A stretch of 64,000 nt of DNA, from assembly GCA_050261515.1 (NCBI GenBank), contig JBLNDJ010000048.1, forward strand, positions 248,001 to 312,000, in the 5' to 3' direction. A program made the translations under genes and the position numbers. This stretch comes from JBLNDJ01 sp050261515. Its GTDB lineage: Bacteria; Acidobacteriota; Terriglobia; Bryobacterales; Bryobacteraceae. Positions 41,901 to 50,701 of the stretch are shown one piece after another. Positions within the stretch are counted from its first letter, which is position 1, and each line of letters begins with the position of its first letter. The notes below the pieces were generated by a model, which did not search any database, was not told the DNA's origin, and saw only the letters and a program-made list of their open reading frames with translations.

Positions 41901-43058
41901 GTGAAAATACATGAATATCAGGCCAAGGGCATCCTCGCGCAGTTTGGCGTTCCCGTCCCGAGGGGCGAGGTAGCGCGCACGCCGGAGGAGGCCGAGGCCG
42001 CGGCGAAGAGGATCGGCGGCGCTGTCGTCATCAAGGCGCAGATCCACGCCGGAGGAAGAGGGAAAGGCGGCGGCGTCAAGATCGCTCACGGCGCGGCCGA
42101 GGCCGGCGACGTCGCGCGCTCCATTCTGGGCATGCGTCTGGTCACGCACCAGACCGGGCCCGAGGGGCGCGTGGTGAGCCGCGTCCTGGTTGAAGAAACG
42201 CTGCCCATCGAGCGCGAGCTTTACCTCGGCATCGTGCTCGACCGCGCGCAGGCCATGCCGGTTTTCATGGCATCGGCCTCCGGCGGGATGGAGATCGAAG
42301 AGGTCGCGGCGAAGAACCCCGAGGCGATTCTGAAAGAGCCGGTCGAGCCGGGGTTCGGGCTCGCTCCATTTCAGGCGCGCAAACTCGCGTTCGGCATGGG
42401 CATCCCGGCGGCGAGCGTGAATGCGGCCGCGGCGGCGATGATCGCCCTCGCGCGGGCCTACGAGTCCATCGACGCGTCGCTGGCCGAGATCAACCCGTTC
42501 ATCCTCACGCGCGACGGCAAGGTGTACGCGCTTGACGCCAAGATCAACCTCGACGACAACGCGCTCTACCGCCACAAGGACCTGGCCGAGTTGCGCGACC
42601 TGGGCGAAGAGGACCCGCTCGAGGTCGAGGCGTCGCGCTTCGGGCTGAACTACATCAAGCTCGACGGCACGGTCGGGTGCATGGTCAACGGCGCGGGGCT
42701 TGCCATGGCGACCATGGACATCATCAAGTACGCCGGCGGCAGTCCGGCGAACTTCCTCGACGTCGGCGGCGGCGCCAGCGCCGAGCAGATCAAGAACGCG
42801 TTCCGCATCCTGCTTTCGGACAGGAGCGTGCGGGCGGTGCTCATCAATATATTCGGTGGAATTCTGCGGTGCGACACGCTCGGCACGGGCGTCGTCGCGG
42901 CGGCGCGCGAGTTGAGCGTGAAGGTGCCGGTGGTGGTGCGGATGGAAGGGACGAATGTCGAGGCGGGGCGCGAGATCCTGACCGCGTCAGGCCTGAACTT
43001 CACGGTGGCCAGGGACATGAAAGACGCAGCGGAGAAAGTGGTGAGGCTGGCGCAATGA
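41901..43058 (+). CDS. sucC: succinyl-CoA ligase (ADP-forming) beta subunit
   Basis: 385 residues from GTG 41901, with GGAGGG at 41889-41894. ATP-grasp subunit of the TCA-cycle enzyme that makes ATP (or GTP) from succinyl-CoA. Motifs: KIHEYQAKGILAQFGVPVPR, VVIKAQIHAGGRGKGGGVKI, LAEINPFILTRDGKVYALDA, LDVGGGASAEQIKNAFRILL, NIFGGILRCDTLGTGVV. Overlaps sucD by ATGA. Confidence 0.97.
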   Translation: MKIHEYQAKGILAQFGVPVPRGEVARTPEEAEAAAKRIGGAVVIKAQIHAGGRGKGGGVKIAHGAAEAGDVARSILGMRLVTHQTGPEGRVVSRVLVEETLPIERELYLGIVLDRAQAMPVFMASASGGMEIEEVAAKNPEAILKEPVEPGFGLAPFQARKLAFGMGIPAASVNAAAAAMIALARAYESIDASLAEINPFILTRDGKVYALDAKINLDDNALYRHKDLAELRDLGEEDPLEVEASRFGLNYIKLDGTVGCMVNGAGLAMATMDIIKYAGGSPANFLDVGGGASAEQIKNAFRILLSDRSVRAVLINIFGGILRCDTLGTGVVAAARELSVKVPVVVRMEGTNVEAGREILTASGLNFTVARDMKDAAEKVVRLAQ

Positions 43059-43921
43059 GCATCCTGGTAGACAAGAACACGCGCCTCATCGTGCAAGGAT
43101 TCACGGGCCGGGAGGCTACATTTCACGCGCAGCAGTCGATCGCATACGGGACCAACGTAGTCGGCGGCGTGGTGCCCGGCAAGGGCGGCGTCAAGCATCT
43201 CGATCTGCCGGTCTTCGACACCGTGGCCGCGGCGGTGTGCGCGACGGGCGCGAACGCATCGATCATCTTCGTGCCCCCGGCGTTCGCGGCGGACGCGATT
43301 CTCGAGGCCGCCGACGCGGGCCTGCCGCTCGTGGTCTGCATCACCGAAGGCATTCCGGCGCTCGACATGGTGCGCGCGTGGCGCTATCTCGAAGGGCGCA
43401 AGACACGGCTGATCGGCCCGAACTGCCCCGGCATCATTTCGCCCGGGAAGTGCAAGGCCGGGATCATGCCCGGGCACATCCACAAAGAGGGGAACGTGGG
43501 GGTCGTCTCGCGCTCCGGCACCCTGACTTACGAAGCCGTGGACCAGCTCACGCGGCGCGGCATCGGCCAATCGACGTGCATCGGCATCGGCGGCGATCCG
43601 ATCATCGGGACCACGTTCCTCGACGCGATCCGCATGTTCAACGAGGACCCCGGGACGCACGCCATTGTCATGATCGGCGAGATCGGCGGCAACGCGGAGG
43701 AGACCGCGGCGGCGTACATCCGGGAGCACGTTCGCAAGCCCGTCGTGGGTTTCATCGCCGGCCAGACCGCGCCTCCGGGACGCCGCATGGGCCACGCCGG
43801 AGCGATCATCTCCGGCGGCTCGGGCAAGGCGTCCGACAAGATCAAAGCCCTGGAGGCCGCGGGCGTAACCGTGTGCGCTTCCCCCGCCGAAATCGGCGAG
43901 AAAATTCAGACCGTCTTATGA
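43055..43921 (+). CDS. sucD: succinyl-CoA ligase alpha subunit
   Basis: 288 residues from ATG 43055, coupled to sucC and to ndk (ATGA at both ends). CoA-binding part: ILVDKNTRLIVQGFTGREAT, ITEGIPALDMVRAWRYLEG, LIGPNCPGIISPGKCKAGIM. Phosphohistidine in RRMGHAGAIISGGSGKASDK. The ORF stays open upstream in the shadow of sucC. Confidence 0.97.
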   Translation: MSILVDKNTRLIVQGFTGREATFHAQQSIAYGTNVVGGVVPGKGGVKHLDLPVFDTVAAAVCATGANASIIFVPPAFAADAILEAADAGLPLVVCITEGIPALDMVRAWRYLEGRKTRLIGPNCPGIISPGKCKAGIMPGHIHKEGNVGVVSRSGTLTYEAVDQLTRRGIGQSTCIGIGGDPIIGTTFLDAIRMFNEDPGTHAIVMIGEIGGNAEETAAAYIREHVRKPVVGFIAGQTAPPGRRMGHAGAIISGGSGKASDKIKALEAAGVTVCASPAEIGEKIQTVL

Positions 43922-44340
43922 GCCAGCTAGAACGCACGTTCGCAATCATCAAACCGGATTCAGTGGCCCGCGGTATCGCGGGCGAGATTCTGACCGCCAT
44001 CGAACAGAACGGATTCCGCATTCTTGGAATGCGCATGGTGCATCTCAACCGGAAGGAGGCCGAGGGATTTTATGCCGTGCACCGCGGCAAGCCTTTCTTC
44101 CCGGGCCTGATCGATTTCATGACCGAAGGCCCCGTGATCGTGATGGCTCTCGAGAGGGAAGACGCCATACGGAAATGGCGTGAAGTGATGGGAGCTACAA
44201 ATCCCGCCAACGCGGCCGAGGGGACCATCCGGAAGCGGTTCGGCACGGCCATCGACCGCAACTGCGCGCATGGCTCCGATGGGCCCGAAACCGCCCGCAC
44301 CGAGATCGCCTACTTCTTCCGCGAAGTGGAACTGCTGTAG
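43918..44340 (+). CDS. ndk: nucleoside diphosphate kinase
   Basis: 140 residues. Equilibrates nucleoside tri- and diphosphates by a phosphohistidine intermediate. Seen: ERTFAIIKPDSVARGIAGEI, VMGATNPANAAEGTIRKRFG and the active His in NCAHGSDGPETARTEI. Overlap with sucD (ATGA) links it to the GTP/ATP made by succinyl-CoA ligase. A hairpin terminator follows seven bases after its stop. Confidence 0.97.
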   Translation: MSQLERTFAIIKPDSVARGIAGEILTAIEQNGFRILGMRMVHLNRKEAEGFYAVHRGKPFFPGLIDFMTEGPVIVMALEREDAIRKWREVMGATNPANAAEGTIRKRFGTAIDRNCAHGSDGPETARTEIAYFFREVELL

Positions 44341-44346
44341 AAAAAC

Positions 44347-44378
44347 GGCGGACCCCCTGTTTCAGGAGGTCCGCCTTT
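44347..44378. terminator. bidirectional intrinsic terminator between ndk and the OmpA/Ig protein gene
   Basis: GGCGGACC (44347-44354) pairs with GGTCCGCC (44368-44375), with inner CCTG/CAGG pairing and a TTT loop; TTT follows on the plus strand and AAAAA precedes, giving a T-run on the minus strand. It lies between two convergent stops (44340 and 44384), so it can end both transcripts. Confidence 0.82.
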
Positions 44379-44383
44379 CAAAG

Positions 44384-47206
44384 CTACGGAAGTTTCGGGG
44401 AATCCGGCGGCAGGAAAGTCACTCGCACGCTCGCCGTGCTGCTTTCTCCCCGGCTGTTTGTCACCGTCACCGACATCACGTAGGTGCCAAGCAGCGGCGG
44501 CAGGATCGTCGGCCTCGCCGTGTTCGCGTTCACGATGTACACCTCCGGCGGGGCGCTCCACTGGAAGGTCAGCGTTCCGCCTCCGGGATTCGTCGAACCG
44601 GAAGCATCGAGTGTGTACTGGGACAGCTTTGTGTAGATGTCCGGCCCGCCCGCAATCACGGCCACCGGCGCACCGGCGGCAGTGTTCACCGTTACGGTGA
44701 CATCTCTGGTGACGGTCGCGCCCCCGGCGCCTGTCACCGTGAGCGTGTAAGTAGTGGTCTGCGCCGGCGACACTTGCGTTGAGCCGTTCACCGGCACCGT
44801 CCCGATACCCGAGATGGATGCCGATGTAGCGCCGGTCGTCGTCCAGCTCAGCGTCGAGCTTTGCCCGGCGTTGATCGTCGAGGGGTTCGCCGCAAACGAT
44901 CCGATGGCGACGCCCTGCGAAACGGTGACGGTCGCCTGCGCGGTCGCCTGCCCGCCGGCGTTGGAAGCCGTCAGGATGTAGGTCGTCGTTTGCGTGGGGG
45001 AAACAGACACGCTGCCGTTCACCGCGACCGCCCCAACATTCGTGATGGTCACGTTATCGGCATTCTGCGTCTGCCACTGCAACGTCGAGGACTGCCCCGC
45101 CCCGATGCTCGCGGGGCTGGCCGTGAAACTCAGGATCCTGACCGGCGCCTGCATCACCGTGACGGTCTGGGCAGCGGTTACCTCGCCCTTGGAGTTGCGC
45201 GCCGTCAGCGTGTAGGTGGTGGTCTGCGTGGGCGCGACCGTGGCGGAGCCCGCCTTCGGGTTCACCTGGCCGAGGCCGGTGATCTCGACCGTGTCGGCGT
45301 TTTCCACCTGCCAGGAGAGCACGCTCGTGCCGCCCGGCTGGACCGCGTTCGGGTTCGCCGTAAAGCTGACGATATGGGCTGCCGGCGCCGCGGCCGTCGT
45401 GACCGTGGTCCGGGCGATCGCCTGCGAGCCGAGGCTGTCGGTCACCGTGACGCGGAACTGATAGCTTGCACTCTCGGCCGCCGTGAACGACGCCTTCGAT
45501 GTATCCGCGTTCGCAAGCTGCACCGCGGGACCCGAGATCTGCTGCCAGGCGAACTTCAGCGGAAGCCCTTCAGGCGAGTAGGACGCGGAAGCGTCCAGGT
45601 TGATCGTGCCCGCGGGCACGCCGATCTGATCCGGACCCGCGTCGGCGACCGGGGGCGTATGGCCCACGCGCACCTGCCGCGTCAGGATCTCATACCGCAC
45701 GCGCGGAATATCCACCGGAACCGGATGCTTCACTTCGAGCGTATCCTTCGGCTTCACCCAGTTGCCGAACTGCACGCCGAACGCCACGCGGCCGATGTTC
45801 TTCGAGCCGACGAGCGTCTCGTTCATGCTGGCTTCCGTGGTGAAGGCGAACCGCTGGGAGAACGGCTGGACCAGGCGGATCGTGCCGCCCGGCCGGTTAT
45901 TCCCGCCCGAGCGGAAGAGCGCGCCGAAGTTGCCTTCGACATAGGCGTCGTTCCACAACCCGACCTGCGCGCTGAAGCCGGCCTGATCGACCACCCGCAG
46001 GTAGTATTCGGTCAGGAGATTGTAGTTCAAAAGCGGAGTCCCGAGTCCGTTATCAGCCGTGGGCGCGATCATCGTCGGCGTCCGCGCGATGACGCGATCC
46101 GTCAGATAACCTTTCGTCCCGAAGAAGCCGAGGCGTCCGCGCGAGAACAGGTAGTCGGCCGTGAACGCCGCCTGGCCCAGCGTGCCGCCGCCCAGGCCTG
46201 AAACGTTCACGTGCTTGATGCTCGAGAACAGGCCCGCCTGCATGCGCGTCCAGCGGTTCACCAGCCCGAGGTCGAACTGGCCTTCCTGCCGGTCGCGGTA
46301 GTACATGTACTCGCCTTCGGCCTGCACGGCGGAGGTCTCGTCCTTGCCGAACGGAGCGAAGTACCGGCCCTTGCCCGTGAAGGTGAAGCTGCCCGAGCCG
46401 TGCGTCTTGCCTTCCCAGGGAGCGGCCACGTCGCCAAGCGATGGTCCGAGGTTGATGCCGAGCAGCGAGAACCGGCTCGGCTTCGCTTTCTGGATGGCGG
46501 TGTCGGCGGTGGTGTCCATCATGCGCTGCAACTCGGCCTTCTCGGGCGGGCGCGGCAGCTCGGCCACCTGCTTTTCGACGCCGGCCTGGCCCTGCTTGAG
46601 CGCCGCGACGTCTTCCTTCAGCTTGTCGTTCTCGGCCTTGAGGTCCTTGATCGCGGCCAGGATTTCGTCGAGTTTGTCGAGGCGCTTCAGGATGTCTTCG
46701 CAGCACTTTTTGCGCGCGTCCTCGGCGGCCTGCATCGCTTTGATTGCGTCGCCGATACCGCCCGCGCTGACCACCTTGCCCTGCCCGTCGGTGACGGTCA
46801 TGCCGACACGCCGGTTGATGAAGCGGCCTTCTTTCGTGGTGTTGCTGACCTTCGGCTGCTTCTTGCCGTGCGCGACGGTCGAGATCTGATTTTCAGCCGC
46901 GCCGTACTTTACGAGGAAGTTCTTCACCGTCGCGGCGCGCGCGCTGGCGAGTTTGTCGTTATAGCGGTTTGACCCGACGGAATCAGTGTTGCCGTCGAGC
47001 TTCACGCGGTAATCGGGATGCGCTTGTAACAGTTCGGCGAGCCGGAGCAGGCTCGGATATCCGTCGGAGAGGACCGACGAATTGAATTCGAAGTTGACTT
47101 CCTCCCAGTCGTGCTTCGTAGCGTTGGTCGTAAGTCCCTGGGCGCATGCCAAGACCGCGCAGACCATGAGAAGAACAAACGACCGCCATGAGTTGCGGAT
47201 TTCCAT
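44384..47206 (-). CDS. large envelope protein: N-terminal OmpA domain, coiled coil, barrel-like region, PKD and Ig-like domains
   Basis: 940 residues with signal peptide (SFVLLMVCAVLACAQ). Order: OmpA-type domain (about 33-140: NFEFNSSVLSDGYPSLLRLA, KLDGNTDSVGSNRYNDKLAS), a coiled coil (about 155-225), a region of about 260 residues that looks like outer-membrane beta strands (YMYYRDRQEGQFDLGLVNRW), a PKD-like domain (VADAGPDQIGVPAGTINLDA), three Ig-like repeats of about 78 residues (SFTASPASIGAGQSSTLQWQ, PTQTTTYILTASNAGGQATA) and a last PKD-like domain. OmpA domains are usually C-terminal, so the order is unusual. Probably a cell-surface or wall-anchored protein. Ribosome site AGGAGG upstream of ATG 47206. 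Confidence 0.88.
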   Translation of the reverse strand: MEIRNSWRSFVLLMVCAVLACAQGLTTNATKHDWEEVNFEFNSSVLSDGYPSLLRLAELLQAHPDYRVKLDGNTDSVGSNRYNDKLASARAATVKNFLVKYGAAENQISTVAHGKKQPKVSNTTKEGRFINRRVGMTVTDGQGKVVSAGGIGDAIKAMQAAEDARKKCCEDILKRLDKLDEILAAIKDLKAENDKLKEDVAALKQGQAGVEKQVAELPRPPEKAELQRMMDTTADTAIQKAKPSRFSLLGINLGPSLGDVAAPWEGKTHGSGSFTFTGKGRYFAPFGKDETSAVQAEGEYMYYRDRQEGQFDLGLVNRWTRMQAGLFSSIKHVNVSGLGGGTLGQAAFTADYLFSRGRLGFFGTKGYLTDRVIARTPTMIAPTADNGLGTPLLNYNLLTEYYLRVVDQAGFSAQVGLWNDAYVEGNFGALFRSGGNNRPGGTIRLVQPFSQRFAFTTEASMNETLVGSKNIGRVAFGVQFGNWVKPKDTLEVKHPVPVDIPRVRYEILTRQVRVGHTPPVADAGPDQIGVPAGTINLDASASYSPEGLPLKFAWQQISGPAVQLANADTSKASFTAAESASYQFRVTVTDSLGSQAIARTTVTTAAAPAAHIVSFTANPNAVQPGGTSVLSWQVENADTVEITGLGQVNPKAGSATVAPTQTTTYTLTARNSKGEVTAAQTVTVMQAPVRILSFTASPASIGAGQSSTLQWQTQNADNVTITNVGAVAVNGSVSVSPTQTTTYILTASNAGGQATAQATVTVSQGVAIGSFAANPSTINAGQSSTLSWTTTGATSASISGIGTVPVNGSTQVSPAQTTTYTLTVTGAGGATVTRDVTVTVNTAAGAPVAVIAGGPDIYTKLSQYTLDASGSTNPGGGTLTFQWSAPPEVYIVNANTARPTILPPLLGTYVMSVTVTNSRGESSTASVRVTFLPPDSPKLP

Positions 47207-47383
47207 CCATGTCCTCCTGAACTGGCCCCCCTCGGCAGCGTCCCTTCCCGTTTCACAGCCCGGTATGTTGGCGCACAGGTACCGAGGGCTCGGGCCCGAT
47301 TAACAGCAATTTACGTTTGGAACTTTTAAGGATAGCGGTTCCGCAGCTTGGGCGCAAGCACAAGTGGCCGTGGATACAATTAG

Positions 47384-47413
47384 TTGCGGTCGATCTACAC
47401 ATCCGAATAGAAT
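47384..47413 (+). promoter_or_regulatory. predicted rnpB promoter
   Basis: -35 TTGCGG (47384-47389), 18-base spacer, -10 TAGAAT (47408-47413, five of six to consensus). The first base of the P1 helix of RNase P RNA is 47421, just the expected distance from the -10. A second TACAAT at about 47374-47379 is too far upstream. The rest of 47207-47383 holds the 5' region of the OmpA/Ig gene on the other strand, with no other feature seen. Confidence 0.55.
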
Positions 47414-47420
47414 AGGAATC

Positions 47421-47800
47421 GGAGCCTGCCGGACGGGCAGTCGCCCCCTTATGGGGGGAGGAAAGTCCGGTCTCCAAAGGGCAGCGTGCCGGCTAACGGC
47501 CGGGGGGATTCGCTCAAAGCGGGTTCTACGGAAAGTGCCACAGAAAATATACCGCCCGGTTGGCCGGTTTTGCCGGCTGGCGGGGTAAGGGTGAAAAGGT
47601 GCGGTAAGAGCGCACCGCGGCCGGAGCAATCCGACCGGCAGGGTAAACCCCACGTGGAGCAAGACCAAATAGGAGAGGAGGGGCGGCCCGCTCCTTTGAA
47701 CTCTCGGGTAGGTCGCTAGAGCCCGGCAGCAATGCCGGGCCCAGAGGAATGACTGCCGCCCGCAAGGGTACAGAAACCGGCTTATAGTCCGGCAGGCTTC
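47421..47800 (+). ncRNA. rnpB: RNase P RNA (bacterial type A)
   Basis: Catalytic RNA of RNase P, which trims tRNA 5' leaders. Ends are set by the P1 helix: 47421-47434 (GGAGCCTGCCGGAC) pairs with 47787-47800 (GTCCGGCAGGCTTC). Conserved sites: GGGAGGAAAGTCCGG (47456-47470), AGAGGAATGACTGCC (47743-47757), ACAGAAACCGGCTTATAG near the 3' end. Length about 380 nt is normal for type A. Small open frames across it are not genes. Confidence 0.97.
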
Positions 47801-47803
47801 AAG

Positions 47804-47838
47804 AAGGGGACAGACACGAGGTGTCTGTCCCCTTTTTT
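47804..47838 (+). terminator. rnpB terminator made from a perfect 14-base-pair REP-like palindrome (copy 3)
   Basis: AAGGGGACAGACAC (47804-47817), loop GAG (47818-47820), GTGTCTGTCCCCTT (47821-47834), then TTTT. Stem starts three bases after rnpB. The right arm GTGTCTGTCCCC differs by one base from the core GCGTCTGTCCCC of the repeats at 21816 and 35351, so it is the same repeat family with the second arm retained. It also stands two bases before the stop of degQ on the minus strand. Confidence 0.85.
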
Positions 47839-47839
47839 G

Positions 47840-49444
47840 TTACTGCACCTTCGGCAGCGTTCCCGCCAGGAACAGGGGGATCCACTGCGCGTTCTGGCCC
47901 TGATTCGGCGAACGGCGGCGCAGGCCGGCGCCCGGCGACCGGTAGACCTTGAACGCCACAGGGTCGCCCGCCTTCAACGTGCCCGCGATGCGCTTCACGT
48001 CGTCGGTCGAGTTGACCGGCTGGCGGTTGATGGCCACGAGCACGTCGCCTTCCTGAATTCCGACTTCTTCGGCGAAGGAACCCGAATCGACGTTCGAAAC
48101 GAGCACACCGCCCTGTTCACGGAAGTCCATCTGGTCGCGGTCGGTCTCGCGCAGGTTCTGCACCGAGATGCCGAGCTTGGCCGACTGCTGCCCTTCCTGG
48201 CGGTCGCCGCCCGTGTCGGATGAGCCGCCGCGAACTTCTGCCATCAGCTGGGACCGGTCGATAACCTCGATGGTCATATTGAGCGTCTTGTTGTCGCGCA
48301 GGATCGTGATCGGCACCTTGCGGCCGACCGGCGTCTGCGAAACGCGGCTCACCAGCTCGTCGCCGTCCTTCACAGGCTTGCCGTCGAACGCCGTGATGAT
48401 GTCGCCTTCCTTGATGCCGGCGCGCGCAGCCGGGGTGCCCGGTGTCACTTCGCTCACGAATACGCCCGATTTGGCGCCGTAAGCCTCCAACAGCTCGGGC
48501 TTGGTGTCGCGCTGGAACCGGATGCCGATGGCGCCGCGCGATACCTTTCCGGTCTCGATGATCTGGTTATAGGCGTTCACCGCCATGTTGATGGGCAGCG
48601 CGAAGCCGACGCCGGCGCTGGCGCCCGTGTTGGTGGCGATCATGGTATTGACTCCAATCACCTCGCCGCGGATGTTCAGCAGCGGCCCGCCGCTGTTGCC
48701 CGGGTTAATCGCCGCATCGGTCTGCAGGAAGCGCTGAAGCTGGTGGCCTTCGGTGTTGAGGTCGCGGCCGAGGGCGCTGATAATGCCCGCCGTCACCGTC
48801 GCGTCAAGCCCGAACGGCGAGCCGATAGCGACGGCCCAGTCGCCCACCTGGACCCCGTCGGAATTGCCGATCTTCACCGGCGCCAGCGGCTTGGAGGATT
48901 CGATCTTGATGACGGCGAGATCGAGCTCGGGATCCGTGCCGATCACCTTCGCGTTGTACTGCGTGGTGTCGTCGTGCAGCCGCACCTGGACGCGCGTGGC
49001 GTCCTCGACCACGTGGTTGTTGGTCAGGATGTAGCCGTTCTTATCCACGATGAAGCCGGAGCCAGTGCCCTGCGCGCGGCGCGGCCGCTGCGGCATGGGC
49101 ATGTCGCCGAACGGATCCTGTCCGAAGAAGCGGCGGAACAGGTCTTCGGGATCGGTGGTCTGGTCCGGGCGCGCGCGGTTTCCGCGGCGCTGCGCGGATT
49201 TTTCTTCGATCGTGCTGGTTACCTGAACGACCGAGGGCTCCAGTTGCTTGGCCAGCTTGGAGAACGCGGTCGAAAGCTGGACGGGGTCGGGAATCTGGAG
49301 CGGAGTGGCGTCCGGAGCGACGGCCTTGGCCTGCGGCGACGCGGCTCTCACCACGCCCACGCGGCTTGCGGTCACGCCTCCGGCGATGAGCCCCGCTATC
49401 AGGATCAGGAGCAGCAGGCTCCTCTGAGTTTTGCGAAATTTCAT
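47840..49444 (-). CDS. degQ: periplasmic serine protease, HtrA/DegQ (Do) family
   Basis: 534 residues from ATG 49444, with GGAAGAGGA upstream (TTG 49459 is the longer frame start). Signal anchor RSLLLLILIAGLIAGGVTAS. Trypsin-like domain: YILTNNHVVEDA (His), DPELDLAVIKIES (Asp), INPGNSGGPLLN (Ser). Two PDZ domains (AGIKEGDIITAFDGKPVKDG; VGIQEGDVLVAINRQPVNST). Degrades or refolds damaged envelope proteins. Starts 27 bases after the M56 peptidase gene, so it is probably read with blaI and the M56 gene and controlled by that repressor. Confidence 0.95.
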   Translation of the reverse strand: MKFRKTQRSLLLLILIAGLIAGGVTASRVGVVRAASPQAKAVAPDATPLQIPDPVQLSTAFSKLAKQLEPSVVQVTSTIEEKSAQRRGNRARPDQTTDPEDLFRRFFGQDPFGDMPMPQRPRRAQGTGSGFIVDKNGYILTNNHVVEDATRVQVRLHDDTTQYNAKVIGTDPELDLAVIKIESSKPLAPVKIGNSDGVQVGDWAVAIGSPFGLDATVTAGIISALGRDLNTEGHQLQRFLQTDAAINPGNSGGPLLNIRGEVIGVNTMIATNTGASAGVGFALPINMAVNAYNQIIETGKVSRGAIGIRFQRDTKPELLEAYGAKSGVFVSEVTPGTPAARAGIKEGDIITAFDGKPVKDGDELVSRVSQTPVGRKVPITILRDNKTLNMTIEVIDRSQLMAEVRGGSSDTGGDRQEGQQSAKLGISVQNLRETDRDQMDFREQGGVLVSNVDSGSFAEEVGIQEGDVLVAINRQPVNSTDDVKRIAGTLKAGDPVAFKVYRSPGAGLRRRSPNQGQNAQWIPLFLAGTLPKVQ

Positions 49445-49471
49445 ACGTTCCTCTTCCAAAAGTCCGTTATG

Positions 49472-50689
49472 TCATGCGCTGCCCAGTGGCAGCGGTTTCG
49501 GCACACGCACCCAGAACACCTGGATCAGGCCCGGTTCCTCGTGCACGTAGAGCACCATGAACGTCTCGGGCACCTCCTCCGGTCGAGGCGATGCCACACG
49601 CGCCGGTGCGGGCTTTCTGGCCTTGGCCACCGGGACCGCCCGGACCACCGGCCGCGCGTAGGCTATTTCTGGCACCGGCGCATCCACGCGCCGCGCCTGG
49701 AGCGGGGGGGCCGGCGGCTCGGTCGCCGCGACCGGCGCGACCGGCAGCACAACAACGCTCGCCAAAGCCAGCGCCGCCGATGCGACCGCCAGGGCCGCTT
49801 TCGACGAGCGCATCCACGGGCCGCGCCGCCGCGCGAGCAGCGCTTCAACCCGAATCGAGATCTGCGGCTTGCGCGACACGGCCCCGGGCGCCAGACGCGG
49901 AGCCGCCTCCGGCATCAGGGCCGCGAGTTTCGTCAGGCACGCGGCGTAAGGCCGCGGGGAGCCAGTAAGCGCAACCACCCAGTCGTCGCAGGCAATCTCG
50001 CGTTCGAGTTCCAAACGCCGGCCGATCCACAGAACCGCCGGGTGGAAGAACGCGATCGCCGCCAGCAGACGCTGCGCCAGGTTCATCCAGTCGTCACCTC
50101 GGCGCAGGTGCGCCAGTTCGTGCGTGAGGATGTTCGCGAGTTCCTCCTCAGACAGCCGCTCGATCAGCACGGAGGGCGCCAGCACCGCGGGACGGCGCAA
50201 TCCTGCCGCAATGGGAACCTGGATTTCGTCCGAAACCAGAAGCTCCGCTTTCCGGCGGCCCGGGCACGCGCGCTGCAATTGGTCGAAGAGCGCTCGGTGC
50301 GCGTCCGCGGGCGGAACAGCGCGGCGCTTCAGCCGTTCGAGGGCGATGAAGCTCGACGCCACGCGCGCCACGAGCACAAGCGAGATCGCGGCCCACGCCG
50401 CGAGCGCCTGGGCCAGCCAGCTGTCCGAAGGATGCAGGGCGATAGCGGCGTGCCCCCCCGCGCGTGCGGTTTCGGCCGGGCCGCCGGACGCCGCCGGCGT
50501 TATCATCAGCGGGGCAAACGGCAGGACCGCTACCGCAAACAGCGTCGCCGACCATACCGCGTGACGCGCCGCCGCCGGAATCCGCGGCAAAACGCGCAGC
50601 GCCAGCCACACCAGCGCCGTCACGATCAGCCCCTGGCAGATCCCGTTCAATACCGCGCTTGCGATTAACGCTCCCATCCAGCCTTCCAT
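49472..50689 (-). CDS. M56-family BlaR1-like membrane metallopeptidase
   Basis: 405 residues. N-terminal membrane helices (LIVTALVWLALRVLPRI; LFAVAVLPFAPLM; ALAAWAAISLVLVARVA), then the zinc protease site LTHELAHLRRGDDW with the distal EREIACDDW, and one more helix near residue 310. No C-terminal penicillin-binding domain, only a Pro/Ala-rich tail, so its signal is not beta-lactam by direct binding. In BlaR1-type systems the peptidase cleaves the BlaI repressor. It follows blaI by 12 bases. Start ATG 50689 kept; ATG 50677 has the better GGAAGG spacing. Confidence 0.92.
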   Translation of the reverse strand: MEGWMGALIASAVLNGICQGLIVTALVWLALRVLPRIPAAARHAVWSATLFAVAVLPFAPLMITPAASGGPAETARAGGHAAIALHPSDSWLAQALAAWAAISLVLVARVASSFIALERLKRRAVPPADAHRALFDQLQRACPGRRKAELLVSDEIQVPIAAGLRRPAVLAPSVLIERLSEEELANILTHELAHLRRGDDWMNLAQRLLAAIAFFHPAVLWIGRRLELEREIACDDWVVALTGSPRPYAACLTKLAALMPEAAPRLAPGAVSRKPQISIRVEALLARRRGPWMRSSKAALAVASAALALASVVVLPVAPVAATEPPAPPLQARRVDAPVPEIAYARPVVRAVPVAKARKPAPARVASPRPEEVPETFMVLYVHEEPGLIQVFWVRVPKPLPLGSA

Positions 50690-50701
50690 GTTTGGATGCC
50701 C

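Noticed and set aside
44341..44380. Hairpin after ndk as another copy of the GTAG repeat family
   Set aside because: It also starts GTAGAAAAA, but the stem sequence (GGCGGACC/GGTCCGCC) has no GTCTGTCCCC core; treated as an ordinary terminator.
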